Shown here: positions 22,414 to 33,607 of the stretch, one piece after another
How positions within the stretch are numbered: position 1 is the first letter of the stretch
How the letters are laid out: each line of letters starts with the position of its first letter
NCBI RefSeq assembly: GCF_001642475.1
Contig: NW_019173939.1
Coordinates: forward strand, 372,001-436,000
Length of the DNA: 64,000 bases
Origin: Fonsecaea monophora
Lineage: Eukaryota > Ascomycota > Eurotiomycetes > Chaetothyriales > Herpotrichiellaceae
Direction of reading: 5' to 3'
Notes under the pieces: generated by a model
What the model was told of the DNA's origin: nothing
Seen by the model: only the letters and a program-made list of their open reading frames with translations
Databases searched by the model: none
Position numbers and translations under genes: made by a program

Positions 22414-24757
22414 TTAGGGGGCCCGAAAGTTCATTGACGTTGAGGCGAGAGAAAAGCAGGCAACCCCTAGATAAAGCACTGTGTAAAGAGCCCAAGCTGG
22501 ATAAGCATTAGTTAGATTTGAGGCTGCTACTTGAAGTGAGCCGCCTCTTGACACAAAAACCCAGCACATCGGTGGGAATAAGTGGACCTGGAACGGCAAA
22601 CAGTCAGAACGTTAGCTGCTCTCGTCCCCGCCACATCACCTGGGGTGCAAATGGACCGGTGGCTTCCGAGAGGCGCAATGGACCGAAGGGCTTCTGGGAA
22701 TCTGGGCTGAAGGCTCGTGATGAGTCGTTCAAAGCATCCTCAATGTACTTGACTACGCTTCGAGCAAGATTATTCGTCTCGTCATCCAGCTGTGCCAGCC
22801 TCAACAGAGTTTGGAGGGGTTTAGTGGCTGCCGTATGATCGTTGTAAAGGCGCAAATGATGGACGACGGCGCTTGCAGCCGTCTGAATGTGATGCAGTGT
22901 GCTTGTGATCACCACGGGGCTCGCGCAGACACCACTGCTCAGCTCCAAGGCTTGGATGAGGCGCATGGAGTGGTCGTAGCATATGTTTCTCGACAATTCA
23001 AGCGCGGCTCTGGTGCTGTTGCCGACGTCCTCGTCGCTGCCCGTCTGATTGCGGCCGGTCGTGGCGCACGACTGATGCAGCGTAATGGCGACATAATGAT
23101 ACTGCTGACTTGAGCCGTCTTTTCAGCGGGGACTAGTTCACCGTTTCGCTAGTATTAGGGGGACAGAAACTCACTGAAGGAAGAGGAAGCTAGGACCGGC
23201 ATGTTTGAGGTTTCCCCTGCTCCACTTCAACGCTGCTGGTAGACGTTCGTACCACTCGCTCAGCTGCCGATCCATCGCCACGTCGTTCAAGTACGATTTC
23301 GATGCGGATGCCGACTTCGATCGCAGCTGCGCATCCGAGATCGTGGAGGCCAAAGCCATCAGACTTTCAAAGGCGTTCGAGACTTCGACATCGGTATCAC
23401 ACCCAGCCTGCCTTCCAGAGTCGGGTGTAGGAAGGTAGCCAACCTCGTCGTGGTGAGGCATGAACATGTCAAAATTCGGGTGATGTGCCGTCGCTGGATA
23501 GCCGACCGTAAAGGACCAGCATCTGGCGTGTTTCTCTTGGTTAAAAAGGCTCACGAACCCGCGAAACTGAGGTGGAAAACGAACCGGTTGTAAGTCACGC
23601 ATGCTCGAATCGCCAAGTTCAGGGCGGCATCAGCCTGACGGGACCGCCGTTGCCTTGTTCCTATGCCCTCACGGGCGAGAACTACACAAATTTGGCTGGC
23701 AACGCCTTTTCGTTTATGATTAGCGTAACATTTGCTTCATATCTCGGGGTCAGAATTACCACAGTGTATCCAGCCCTCGGCATACCGCTGCGTTGCAGCT
23801 TCCAAGTCCGCCAGCAGCAAGATTGCCTGCATGAGCGATACGGTCCATTGAGAGGAGATGTCGCGGTCAATTTGAGCCTTTATATTTTGATGGAGTTTGG
23901 AATCCAGGTGAAGAGGGTCAAGGCCGACAACATCCGGTCCCAGACGAACAGCATATCGATATCCAATCGTGAGCATGCATACGTATAACAATGGTGAGTA
24001 GAAACCGCCGCCACCGCGAGCCATATCCAATGCAAATGCTTCCGGGTGTATCATCGGTACAATGATATTGTGATACTGATAGTAACACTGTAACAGATGA
24101 TCTCTGATTCGGGGCGAGATACGCTGGATGTTAGTATCGATGTTTTCACATAGGTCTGATGGATCTGTTATCGTAGTAACAGAGGCCTGACAGCCATTCC
24201 CGTGAGAGTGACAACACGCAGCAGTGTCTTGTTGCTCAGTCACACAACTGGGGCATTGGTTTGGAACATTTGCGGACGAGTCACCTCTCGACGCCACGTT
24301 GGACAAACCCCTTACCGACAACGCTTTGTCCTCGGGATCGCTAGGCTCGGGTTGACGTTGTAGAGGGTTAGAGGTATCTTCCCCAGAGAGTATGGATACC
24401 TGCCTCTCCAATTCTCGTATTCGATCCGTCAGCGCTCTCACGTGTGCCTTTGACGATGGCCTAAGTGAAGCAGTGGCTGGGTGAGCAGGGACAGCTTTGT
24501 GGTCTACACAATCTTAGCGAGTCACATACCTTTTCCTCTCGTCTGTGTCTGTTATGACACACTCAGTGTCCAGATGAAGGCACTGGTCACACCTGGTCTG
24601 TCCTTCTCGAACTATACACTGAAAACATTGTAAGTGTGGCTGTCCAATATGCGTCTGATATGGGTCAGATACGAACTTTTATGCGGCGCGTCCGACAGTG
24701 TTTGCATGCAACAGAAGCTCTGCATCGCTTCTTTAATGATGACGACGGGGACGACAT
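22414..24757 (-). CDS. Zn2Cys6 transcription factor 3, paralogue of factor 2
   Basis: The protein has about 652 residues in seven exons: 24757..24677, 24618..24530, 24460..23760, 23681..23585, 23522..23175, 23108..22640 and 22587..22414. The zinc cluster is C18-x2-C21-x6-C28-x8-C37-x2-C40-x6-C47, with an intron exactly before C28 as in factor 2. The linker RALTDRIRELERQV precedes the middle region (YQYHNIIVPMIHPEAF, ILLLADLEAATQRYAEGW, CWSFTVGYPATAHHPNF, HQQYH). Two introns have GTTCGT donors. Exon 4 is weak: after the donor at 23759 the usual GMAxRLAxDLGL helix is not recognisable, so that junction may be wrong or the segment decayed. The last exon ends in a hydrophobic stretch (ALYTVLYLGVACFSLAS) not seen in factor 2. 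The gene is divergent from the PRISE-type reductase. Confidence 0.78.
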
Positions 24758-25497
24758 GTCGATAACCACAGCAGTGTAAAGGCGCGTCTCGAAGAGGAAT
24801 CGTTATTCTCCTAATATAATCGAGCAAGTGCTGAACAAGAGCTTTGGGAGGAGTCGGTTTCAGCCCCAGCATAAACAGATCGAGAGCACATTCATTCTCC
24901 ACAACCCCGGTGCGTTCAAATAGTCGCAATGACCAGTTCCAATCACTGTAGAGAAGATCTCCAAAGGCTTAGTGTGGTGAACTTGCTTGTGCTTGTCTAC
25001 TGCTTTGAGTCCGGAATTGAGGGGAGTTCAGCCCCGGCGTCTCGGAGGAGGAGCAAAGTTGTTCCGGCCTTGGCACGCTCTGTCGCTAACGCACTACAAA
25101 ATAGATTACTCATTCTGACATGGTTTTGGACCGCAGGCTGGTAGGTTAGAATCTTATTGCCACACGAGGTACAAGGTAGACACTTTTCTCCCTTCTGAAC
25201 CATCTGCACTTCGTCTTGACCCATCTTACCGCTCCTCATCGACGCTTCTCAACCCTGGATTCGTCGCAGATCTGTCGGGGGCCTCCACAACTTAGACTTT
25301 TGCAGACATGCAAATGCGGTCGCGTCCTAAAGGGACCGAGGCTGGAAGGCCAGATGGATCAGGACCAATGCCGCCCTGTCAAAACTCCCCACACTGACTG
25401 AACTTGCGTGCCGGAAACGTGGTGACTGGCTGGCCCTGTCAATCACGCCTCTACCTCGGCAGACTCGGGGCCTACGAGGCCAGCCATCCAGACAATG

Positions 25498-25515
25498 GCG
25501 TGTATCGATATCCGC
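25498..25515. promoter_or_regulatory. candidate operator palindrome, copy 2
   Basis: The sequence is GCGTGTATCGATATCCGC, identical to the copy at 15831 except for one base (G for A at position 5). It lies 479 bp upstream of the PRISE-type reductase and 741 bp upstream of Zn2Cys6 factor 3. Confidence 0.45.
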
Positions 25516-25615
25516 GAACCAGGAAGCGGCAGTAAATAATTGGGGTGTGCTCCACCCAAATCAACTATTCCTCAACGGGTAGAAAGAAAATAATGGCTTG
25601 CTTTTGCTTTGTTCG

Positions 25616-25655
25616 ATACTGCTGCAGGGCCTGCAATACTGCTGCAGGGCCTGCA
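25616..25655. repeat. tandem direct repeat, 2 x 20 bp
   Basis: The unit ATACTGCTGCAGGGCCTGCA occurs twice in perfect tandem. Each unit contains the inverted repeat TGCAGG-G-CCTGCA, so each could form a hairpin. It lies about 340 bp upstream of the PRISE-type reductase. Confidence 0.8.
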
Positions 25656-25993
25656 AGACTGCAAGACCCTGCCGAACTAGGAGACCTTGTAAGGCGATGG
25701 AAAACGTTCCGATCAACAGGCGGAGTGTTACATACACAAGCCCAAGGAACACACACCCTTTTGAGGTCCGGGTCTTGTGTCAAGGACCCTGCCCAAAGTC
25801 CTTTATGCGCTAGACCGACTCGTTACACTCAAGCGCTCTTCACAGTGTCGGAGCACCGCTGGATTTCGCTATTGCTTTTGGTGTATCCCAATGTTTCTTT
25901 TCTCCCTACATCAAATGCACGAGTAAGGCAGTGAGCTGGACAATTTCCTTAAAGGGCTTACAACTGTGTCGCTCAGGGGTGCTCACAGGAATC

Positions 25994-27267
25994 ATGTCAA
26001 AGCATGCATTGGTGCTTGGTGCATCAGGTATCACGGGCTGGGGCGTGGTGAATGCCCTTTTGTCGGACAACAAGGACACTAGGCAGTTCTCGCAAGTCAC
26101 TGCTGTGACTAACCGGCCCTTGGACATCCTCTCATCGGGTTGGCCGTCATCCAGCAAACTCGAAATTGTGTCCGGAATCGATCTACTCGCGGGTGAGCAA
26201 ACCGACCTGCTCAATTCCCTGCGGTGCCAAATATCAGGTCTACCAAGAGTTACTCATGTCTATTACCACAGTAAGTGGGCTGCCTGCATTTGTTACTCTG
26301 TGACTTATTGATCCATGATGTACAGGCTACAAATGGTGTGCCGAATCCACCCGAGAGTCCTCCATCAACGAACGAATGCTGAAACGTTGCGTATCGGCCT
26401 TGGACGTCCTTTGCCCTAGTCTCGAATACATCGTGCTCCCAACCGGTACCAAGGTAGTGTTGAGAGAATGTGAGCAGGATTGACCCGACTAAGATGATAT
26501 GACAGGCATACGGCATCCATTTGATGGAGAACTTTCCATGGAAGAATCACCTCCCACTTCGTGAGGACCTTCCTCCTCTGCCAGAGCCCTTCGCGTCGGA
26601 ACTCTTCTATAACGCACAGAGGGCTGTTCTGGACAGCTTCTCCCGATACCGTACCTGGACGTGGTGTGAGGTGCGGCCGGATGTGGTGATAGGATTCGTT
26701 CCCAATCACAACGCACAGTCTCTCGCCCACACACTTGCAGTGTATCTCAGCCTGTTTGCCCACGTAAATGGGAAAGGATCAAAGGTTCCGTGGCCCGGTA
26801 CGACGACGTCATTCAACATTCTTTCGAGCCAGTCCAGTCAGGACCTGGTTGGACGGTTCATAGTTTGGGCATCGCTTCGCCCACAATTGACCGGCCACGG
26901 GCACGCATTCAACATTGTCGACCTCGACGGTCCTAGTACCTGGGCGACCCGCTGGTACACTATATGCTCTCTCTTCGGCCTGCAAGGCGCCCCGCCCGAT
27001 TCTTCAACCATGAGCCCTCGGAACTTTATCAACACGCACAGCGCGGCCTGGGACGAGCTCGCGCATCAGCACAGCCTCAAGCCGGACGTGCTGGACAACG
27101 ACCTTGCGAATCCTCACTTCTGCGATGCCATCCTCTGCGATTTCGATTTTGATCATCATATTTCCCGAGAGCTGATCAACCGGCTCGGGTTCACGGAACA
27201 GATGAACGAGAAGGCAGCTTGGTCGATAGCATTTGAGAGACTTAGGACTGCCAAGATAATACCATGA
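25994..27267 (+). CDS. PRISE-type SDR (progesterone 5-beta-reductase / iridoid synthase-like enone reductase)
   Basis: This is an extended SDR of 388 residues in three exons: 25994..26270, 26326..26453 and 26506..27267. The N-terminal nucleotide-binding motif is VLGASGITGWGVV. The region SYKWCAESTRESSINERML and the segment LPTGTK-AYGIHL, whose Tyr aligns with the catalytic Tyr of PRISE enzymes, support this subfamily. PRISE members reduce activated C=C bonds of enones and enals, for example 8-oxogeranial or steroid enones, with NADPH. Fungal relatives include SirQ-like proteins of unknown role. The gene is divergent from regulator 3. In the proposed pathway it could saturate an enone before Baeyer-Villiger oxidation, which is inference. 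The subfamily call rests on motif memory, not alignment. Confidence 0.82.
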
Positions 27268-27653
27268 GTGTCTAGGCGGATACGCACACCTACGCCTGGG
27301 CATGACCAAATTCCCTCATCCCGTAATTCGCTGATGGGTGCGTGCGTAGTTTTATCTTCCCTTTGTGGTCGATGGTATCAAGAACTCCACGTAGTATACT
27401 TACTATACGGATTGAATGGCCACATTGGTAAATAATAGTGATTTGTCCATCTTGATAAATTGTCAAACTGAATAAAATGTAGCTTGCACGACAGGATGTC
27501 GAGGCTTCATTGCTTTTCTACTAGTGAGATTCCTTCGTCCCAGAATTCATACCATACATGACAACACCCGAGTGGTAGTAGAGATTCTTCCTTTGTACGA
27601 GGTTGCGGCCGTGATAGACGAGGCCTTACTTTCACTCGTGATAGAAATCCCCT
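27268..27653. other. convergent intergenic region, 386 bp
   Basis: It holds the 3' flanks of the PRISE-type reductase and the P450 gene. Nothing else was seen. Confidence 0.55.
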
Positions 27654-29689
27654 TTATGCTTCTTCGACAGCCTGCACCTTCTCGTTGGGTTCGGCCCTCC
27701 CGACCTCGACGGCCTTGCATCTCAATTCCGGCTTCTGCCAGGTCATGTACGCGCGCATCCGGTGCATTTCCCCCGAAGGATCCCACATGGCGGCTCCGTC
27801 GATGCTCAAAATGTCGAAATTCCAGAGGAGGCGGCCAAGTATGACTCTCATTTCCAGGTAGGACAGGCTGGCATCCCAGAAAAAGATTACAGATCCATCA
27901 AGTCAGCTAACTCGGCCTCTCGTACGTATTCTCTGCACAGAGAGGATTTTGTCATGAGGTAAGAAACAAAAACAAAAAAAAAAAAAAAAAGACTCGGTGA
28001 CTTACTGCTTTCCAATACATCCTCGGGGACCGAGAGAAAACGGCGCCATTCCTCGCTTGTTGTCTGTCGCGTATTCTGGATTGTCGAGCCAGCGCTCGGG
28101 AATGAAGAGATCAGGGTCCTTGAAGTTGAGAGGGTTGTGTGACGCCGCCCAGCCGCCCACGGCCACATGGGTTCCTTCCGGGACCCAATACCCGTCGATG
28201 GTATCGCCGCCCCGTGGTACCGTCCTGAGAAGCCCCGTGGGCACGGGCGGGTGCACTCTGAGGGCCTCCTCAATCACGGCATTGAGATATGGCAGGTTGA
28301 CCAGGTTCTCGTACACAATCTCATCCTCGGATTTGAAGGCGCCGCGTATTTCGTCCCGGAGGATCTGGTATTTGTCCGGGTTCCAAAACAGCCTTGCAAA
28401 CAAACCCGAGAGTAGATTTGCAGTGGTTTCACTTCCGGCCACGCTGTGATCAAAATGAGGACATTAGTAAAAGGCTGAAACGCCGTTTGGGAAAAAGGAG
28501 AAAGGGGTATCATCATTACATGAATAACCCCGAGTTCACAATTATCTCATCCAGCTTGAGGTCGAACTTGTCGCGCTGCTTCAGTATGTACCAGATGAAG
28601 TCTCGGTGTTCAAGGTTGGTATTCTCAAGACGTCTAGACACGGCTTGTGAGAGGGGCGGGTTACCACTTCTTCGGAGGACTTTCGGAATTCACTCACTTC
28701 AATGCCTTTTCCCGACTGAATTCGAGGTGACTGCGACGGAATTGCTTCAACCTGGCCGGCAACAGGCTCATCAGGTACAGCTGGAGCGGAGATCCCGGGG
28801 TCGCAAACCGACGTGTCGCGTGCTCCACTGCTCCGGCTTTGATATTTTCGAAGATGGCCTGGACAAGAAAGTGGAATTTACCTGCGTGCAAAGTATTGTT
28901 AGTCAGAGGGAACAGGACTCTATGTCCACGACCTTTGAGAGAGGGGTGGGAAATACCATTATCGAGACAACCAAACGGCTCCCCAAAGGCAAGATCGCCA
29001 ATGATGTCGAAGGTGGTAAAGTTGAGCCAATCGACGAGATTGAATTCCTGGCCATCCCGCGCCATCCGGCGGACGTTGTCGACCAATTTAGTGACGAAAT
29101 GTTGGATGATGTCTTGCTGCTCTGTCAGGGCTTTGAGGGAAAAGGCATGGGCCAGAGCTCGCCGCTGCCTCGAGTGGTTTTCATCGTCGGCCATGGTCAG
29201 GGTGGTGACTCCAGGTAAGTTGTCGACAGATCCGACGTGGACGGGCGACTTGTGCATGTTGATGTGGCCCTGGCGATGCCCGTAGATGTCATCCCAGGCC
29301 TGGGCCGAGTTGAAGGCCAATTCATTCGGGCTCACACGGACAACCGGCCCTGTGGTCTGTGTTAAGCTTCATTGGATGGTTCGGGGACATGGTTGAATCT
29401 CACCATATTTGTCATGCAAGACTTTGTTGTCTAGTGGTAGCCTTCCTCTCAGGAGAGAAATGATGCCCGGGATGGATGAGATTGCATTGAGCTTTGGACC
29501 GGGAAATTTGGCCAGTGGATGGAAGGTAAGTCGGTAGATTGCGACTGCCACCCACACGATGGTTGCCTGAGAAGACAGTTAGTACCGATGATGTCCAAAA
29601 AGATGGTAGATTGGGACTGGACATACCAACAACAGAGAAGAGAAAACAGTGTAGCCGGCGAACTTGACGACGAGAGCTAATTGAGCCAT
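27654..29689 (-). CDS. cytochrome P450 monooxygenase (CYP65/isotrichodermin C-15 hydroxylase-like)
   Basis: This is a haem-thiolate monooxygenase of 522 residues in seven exons: 29689..29627, 29566..29404, 29349..28957, 28881..28698, 28633..28520, 28443..28006 and 27867..27654. An N-terminal membrane anchor spans the first intron (VFSSLLL-ATIVWVAVAIY), followed by the Pro-rich hinge FHPLAKFPGPK. The I-helix is AGSETT (308-313), the K-helix E365-x2-R368, and the haem loop FSLGPRGCIGK has the ligand C448. The overall pattern resembles fungal CYP65-type hydroxylases. A 16-base A run lies in the last intron. The gene is divergent from the EthD-like gene. It probably hydroxylates a hydrophobic substrate at the ER. 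The exact substrate cannot be read from sequence. Confidence 0.93.
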
Positions 29690-30329
29690 TTCGAGCCTGG
29701 GTGCTGATATAGGACAACGAATCGAGTCGGCCTCAACAGTTTCAACATCCAGAAGGATATACAATATAAATCAACAAGATTTGCTGATTAAGCCTTTTGG
29801 AATGATATGCTGAGGAATGCAAACGGAGCAGATTTGACTGGGTAGAGTGGATTCTGGTTGAGAATGGCACTGGCGTAAGGTGGCGACTCTGGGCAAGCGC
29901 CTCAAGGCTTGTAAAGAGTGCACAGGGAAAGTTTTCACGGCAATGAAACTACTGGGGTTGCGTGCTGGAAGTCGGTATACGCAGTTGACTACTTTATAGC
30001 GCCGAGGGAGCGACGCACGGCTTCCCGCGCCCAGGATGACTTGCCCAAATGCTGATCAACTGCTATCTTCATGCCTTCTGCGTGCTCAAATCGGCCTTAG
30101 CATAGAGTTGAGCATGTCATCCATCTACCACGCCAAGGCCCGCGTGTTTGCTTTTCCGTGAAACAACCAAAGAAAGCCAGGGGGCTCTGTCGCCCTCGCC
30201 TAGTGCAAGTACACCTCTATAGATAGTAATACCTAATGCTTACCATATGCCAAGTCATATTCATTTGGGCCGTGCCTGTCTTCTAGAGACCTTGAACACA
30301 ACGATACCTGACGACAAAGCCGAACGTTG
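29690..30329. promoter_or_regulatory. bidirectional promoter, P450 / EthD-like gene
   Basis: This is 640 bp between divergent starts with no recognisable gene. No palindrome like those at 15831 and 25498 was seen here. Confidence 0.55.
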
Positions 30330-31147
30330 ATGGCGAACCCCAACCGCACGGATTACGCAGGAGGCGAGAAGGGCCTTGGGATCATCTGGGTCCAGTCTCT
30401 GATCAAGGACCCAGACAGGTTATCGGCTGAGTTGTTCAATCGATGGTATGAAGAGGTCCATATTCCAGATATCCTCGCCGCTGGAAATGGCGGAGTCGTC
30501 AACGCATGGCGCTACGAGGCCGTCGACCCGGCTCGATCTCGTCCATGGATGGGGGTTTATAAAGTCCCCGATGTCGCGTTCCTGAGCAGCGACGAGTTCA
30601 AGGCGATCCCCATGTCACATCCAATGCTACCAGGCCCAGGACCCATTCACCAATGGGCAGACTTTGACGGCCGATACTACAAGCACGTCCAGACTTGGGA
30701 GAACGACAGCAACAAGATAGGTGGGTCAAAGCTTCCTCCTCCTGCTCCTGTGGCGCTGCACAGTGAGGACGGCTGACCAATGAATAACATTGATGTTCAG
30801 GGCGAGCACCACTTCTGTACTCGGAGGAGATTGAGCCCGAGGAAGGCAATCAGCGAGATATCAAACAGTGGTACGCCGACGAATACGTAGGAGAGCTTTC
30901 GAAGCGGGGTGGATGGCGACGGTCCACACTGCTCAAACTCATTTTCAGAAAAGAAGACAAGGACGATCCCAATTCAGCCTCGATCATTGTCCCAACATGG
31001 CTGGCACTCCATGAGTTTGAGGAAGGTGCCCTGCAAGGTGTCCCAGAGTTGGGTCGCCTGGACGCTGCACTGGGGCCGACCAAGAAGATAGAACGATCAT
31101 TGTTCCGGAAAATGAGCGAGTTTGGCCATATAGATGCAACTCTCTAG
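30330..31147 (+). CDS. EthD-like dimeric alpha/beta-barrel protein
   Basis: The protein has 245 residues in two exons: 30330..30720 and 30801..31147, joined at phase 1. It looks like two ferredoxin-like repeats: GLGIIWVQSL with FNRWYEEVHIPDIL in the first half, and APLLYSEEIEP with IKQWYADEYVGEL in the second. The WY-x-E-x-H-I-P pattern is typical of EthD-type domains. EthD proteins accompany ether-degrading P450s in bacteria. Fungal members include small decarboxylases, dehydratases or cyclisation helpers in secondary pathways. It shares a promoter with the P450, which fits a joint role. I cannot assign a reaction. Confidence 0.7.
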
Positions 31148-31946
31148 AGCAAATTCGTTCTTTAGGTACGAGGTACGTGTACGTGTACGGATCAAACCGG
31201 AAATGAGAGGTCATGCAGGATTTCACAGCCATATGTGCCAAGACCGCGCTCCTTCAGGCGCCGGTCTGGGACTTTGCTGAATTTTCATTTGCTTCTTGCG
31301 ACACACTTATATGACGATGCCTGCCCCCAGCACGCAGCGTGACCTCGAGCTAGGCTGGTGGCCTCCAAAAAACCGAGGGCAAGAAAGCATATCACCGGAC
31401 AGAGGATATTCCATTAGTTGACCCAAACATCACATCACCGACATGAAATAACTCGCAGGAAAGAAGCACATACCCTCGATTCTCCGAGGGATGTTGATGC
31501 TGGATCGATCAGATATGACGGATATCCGGATCATCGATAACGATGATTGCATCTTGAAATGACTTGGGGCCAAACTTCACCCCGAGAGCGTAAATTTTTG
31601 TCTCTTGTTTCATCAGCGCTATACGAGTATAATATCTCTTGCTATTGACACGACTAGATATACCAATCTCGCTACTCACTGAGTAATACAAAGGTGCGTC
31701 CTAAAGTAGTGTAGCAAATTAGGCCCATACCGTATTCGGTCGAGCGTAGCTTTTTCAACCAATAAGATCATGGGAGCTCGAGTAGGGACTTCCTGATTGG
31801 GAAATCGATTTTTTTTTAGCAACAGCTCTTCAGGGAAGGTGCATGTTGGATTTGAGCCGGGAGGTTGATATTGTGTTCCAGTTACACAACTGTATCCCTG
31901 AGCATACCACTACATTTCTGGTCCAGTCCCAGCAACTCTCAAAGAT
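31148..31946. other. convergent intergenic region, 0.8 kb, no gene recognised
   Basis: It lies between the EthD-like gene and the MFS transporter gene. It is AT-rich in parts. A GGATATCC palindrome sits near 31513. No coding signal was seen. Confidence 0.5.
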
Positions 31947-33607
31947 CTAGACACTCGCCACCTCGATATTCGTACCCAGTTGTTCTTTGACTGACACGGC
32001 AGTGCTCTGTGCCACACCAGCCTCCTCCTCGTCCTCTTTGATGTGCTTGCCGTCTTGGGCGATATGTACAGCAACGCGGTCCCCGAATACCTCGCTCACT
32101 TCCTCCAGAGTCTTGTTGGCTGTCTCCGGGAAGTAGAGCAGGACGAGGAAGAAGGAGACAACATTGCAGGCAACCCAGACCATGTACATCTTCCAGCCGA
32201 TGTTGCGGAATGCCACCGCCGTGGGGGCTGTATACGTGATGGCGCCGACAAAGTACGTGAACCATGCAATGGCCATACCCTTTGAGCGGAGTGGCGTAGG
32301 CCAAAGCTCGGAAACGTAGACAAAAACAACGGGATCCACCGTCAAGTCGAGGGTGACGATGAAGAAGAACAGGAAGAAGACACACGCCGCGTTCCCTGCC
32401 TTGTCACCCGAATTGACGTATGTACGCGACAGTAACGCTTCTGCAAGGAGAGCTGCGGCCAGGATGGGAAATCCGACCACTGATCAGATCATTAGCAAGA
32501 GGCCACTCGAGAGTAGAAACAAGTCAAAATACTCACAGAAGAGAATCCTCCTCCCGGTCTTGTCCATAAAGAACGAGGCCGTTGCAATGGCCAGGGTTCC
32601 AGAAAGCGTGTACAACGCATTGAGAAGTAAAGGCATCCCACCGGAGAAGCCGAGATTCTGATAAATGAGAACTTTGTAATTCCCAATGCCAAATGCGCCA
32701 GTGCTCTGATAGGCAAACATGCTGATGATGACGATCAGGGTGCGCTTCCGATAGCTCGCGTTTCTGAAGAGCTCCCAGTAGGTGACGTTTATCTGTTGAT
32801 CCATCTCAACTTGTCGCTTGATCTGGATAAACTCGGCCTCGGCGGCTGTGTCTGTGTTGTCCGAGCTGTCCTTGTGAAGCCGCTTGAGGATGTGCGAGGC
32901 AGATTCATCTTGTCCCTTCCAGATGAGCCACCGAGGAGACTCGGGAATGAAAAAGGCTCCGATCACCATCGCAATCGGCGCCACACAAGCAAGTGCCAAT
33001 GGAAGCCGCCACTGAACGCTCTTGTTCTTCGCGTAATAAGTCCCCAAGCTGACCCAGTTGACAACATTGGTACCCAATCCAAGGCAGAAGGCAAAGGCAC
33101 CGACAACCAGGCCTCGTCGATGAGGTGGCGAGATCTCTGCAAGGTACAGCGGTGCCAGCGTTACCATAATTCCCATACCCCATCCCTGCACGAAGCGGAA
33201 GGCGATCAACATTCCAACGTGGGCAGTACCTGCGATGAAGGCCGTACCGGCGAGGGCCAAAGCTGAGGCCAAGATCAAGGATCTCTTGCGGCCAATTTTG
33301 TCGCTCACCCAGCCTTGTGTCACGGAACCAAAAGCACCGCCTGTGAAAAAGAGGCCATTGACGGCCCCGAGCAAGCTTGCAGTGCGCTCGGATTTTGCTA
33401 GTTGGAACGCCAATGTCAGTCCCAAGCATCACAAAGCAGGGATGGCGGTTGAGTGTACTGACGATCAAGTTTCAGATAGACGTAGAATTCGGGCTGGCCA
33501 ATACTGGCTGCGAGGCACGCCCATGCGAAGCCATATGTGAAGCCAGCCGCGGCGCCATAAATAGTAAGGAGGATGTTGTACGGAGTGAGCTTGCCAACTT
33601 TTGCCAT
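31947..33607 (-). CDS. MFS sugar-porter family transporter
   Basis: This is a major-facilitator permease of 512 residues in three exons: 33607..33463, 33397..32537 and 32479..31947. There are about twelve hydrophobic segments. Sugar-porter signatures are DKIGRKRSL after TM2, RFVQGWGMG and LYLAEISPPHRRG around TM4-TM5, PESPRWLIWKG at the end of the first half, and PTPLRSKGMAIA with YFPETANKTLEEV at the end. The first intron has a GTCAGT donor. Members move hexoses, glucosides, quinate or other small polyols by proton symport, and the substrate here is unknown. It may be the uptake system of the block. It is divergent from the BVMO gene, so co-regulation is likely. Confidence 0.92.

Larger units (their letters stand above)
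24758..25993. promoter_or_regulatory. bidirectional promoter, Zn2Cys6 factor 3 / PRISE-type reductase
   Basis: This is 1.24 kb between divergent starts with no recognisable gene. It holds the second palindrome copy (25498..25515) and a 20-bp direct repeat (25616..25655). Confidence 0.6.

Noticed and set aside
23944..23962. TATCGATATCC inside factor 3, matching the operator core
   Set aside because: It lies in coding sequence of the middle domain and lacks the GCG/CGC ends.
31490..31545. GGATATCC/ATCGATAAC sequences resembling the candidate operator
   Set aside because: They lie between convergent genes and share only short palindromic cores, so chance is a sufficient explanation.
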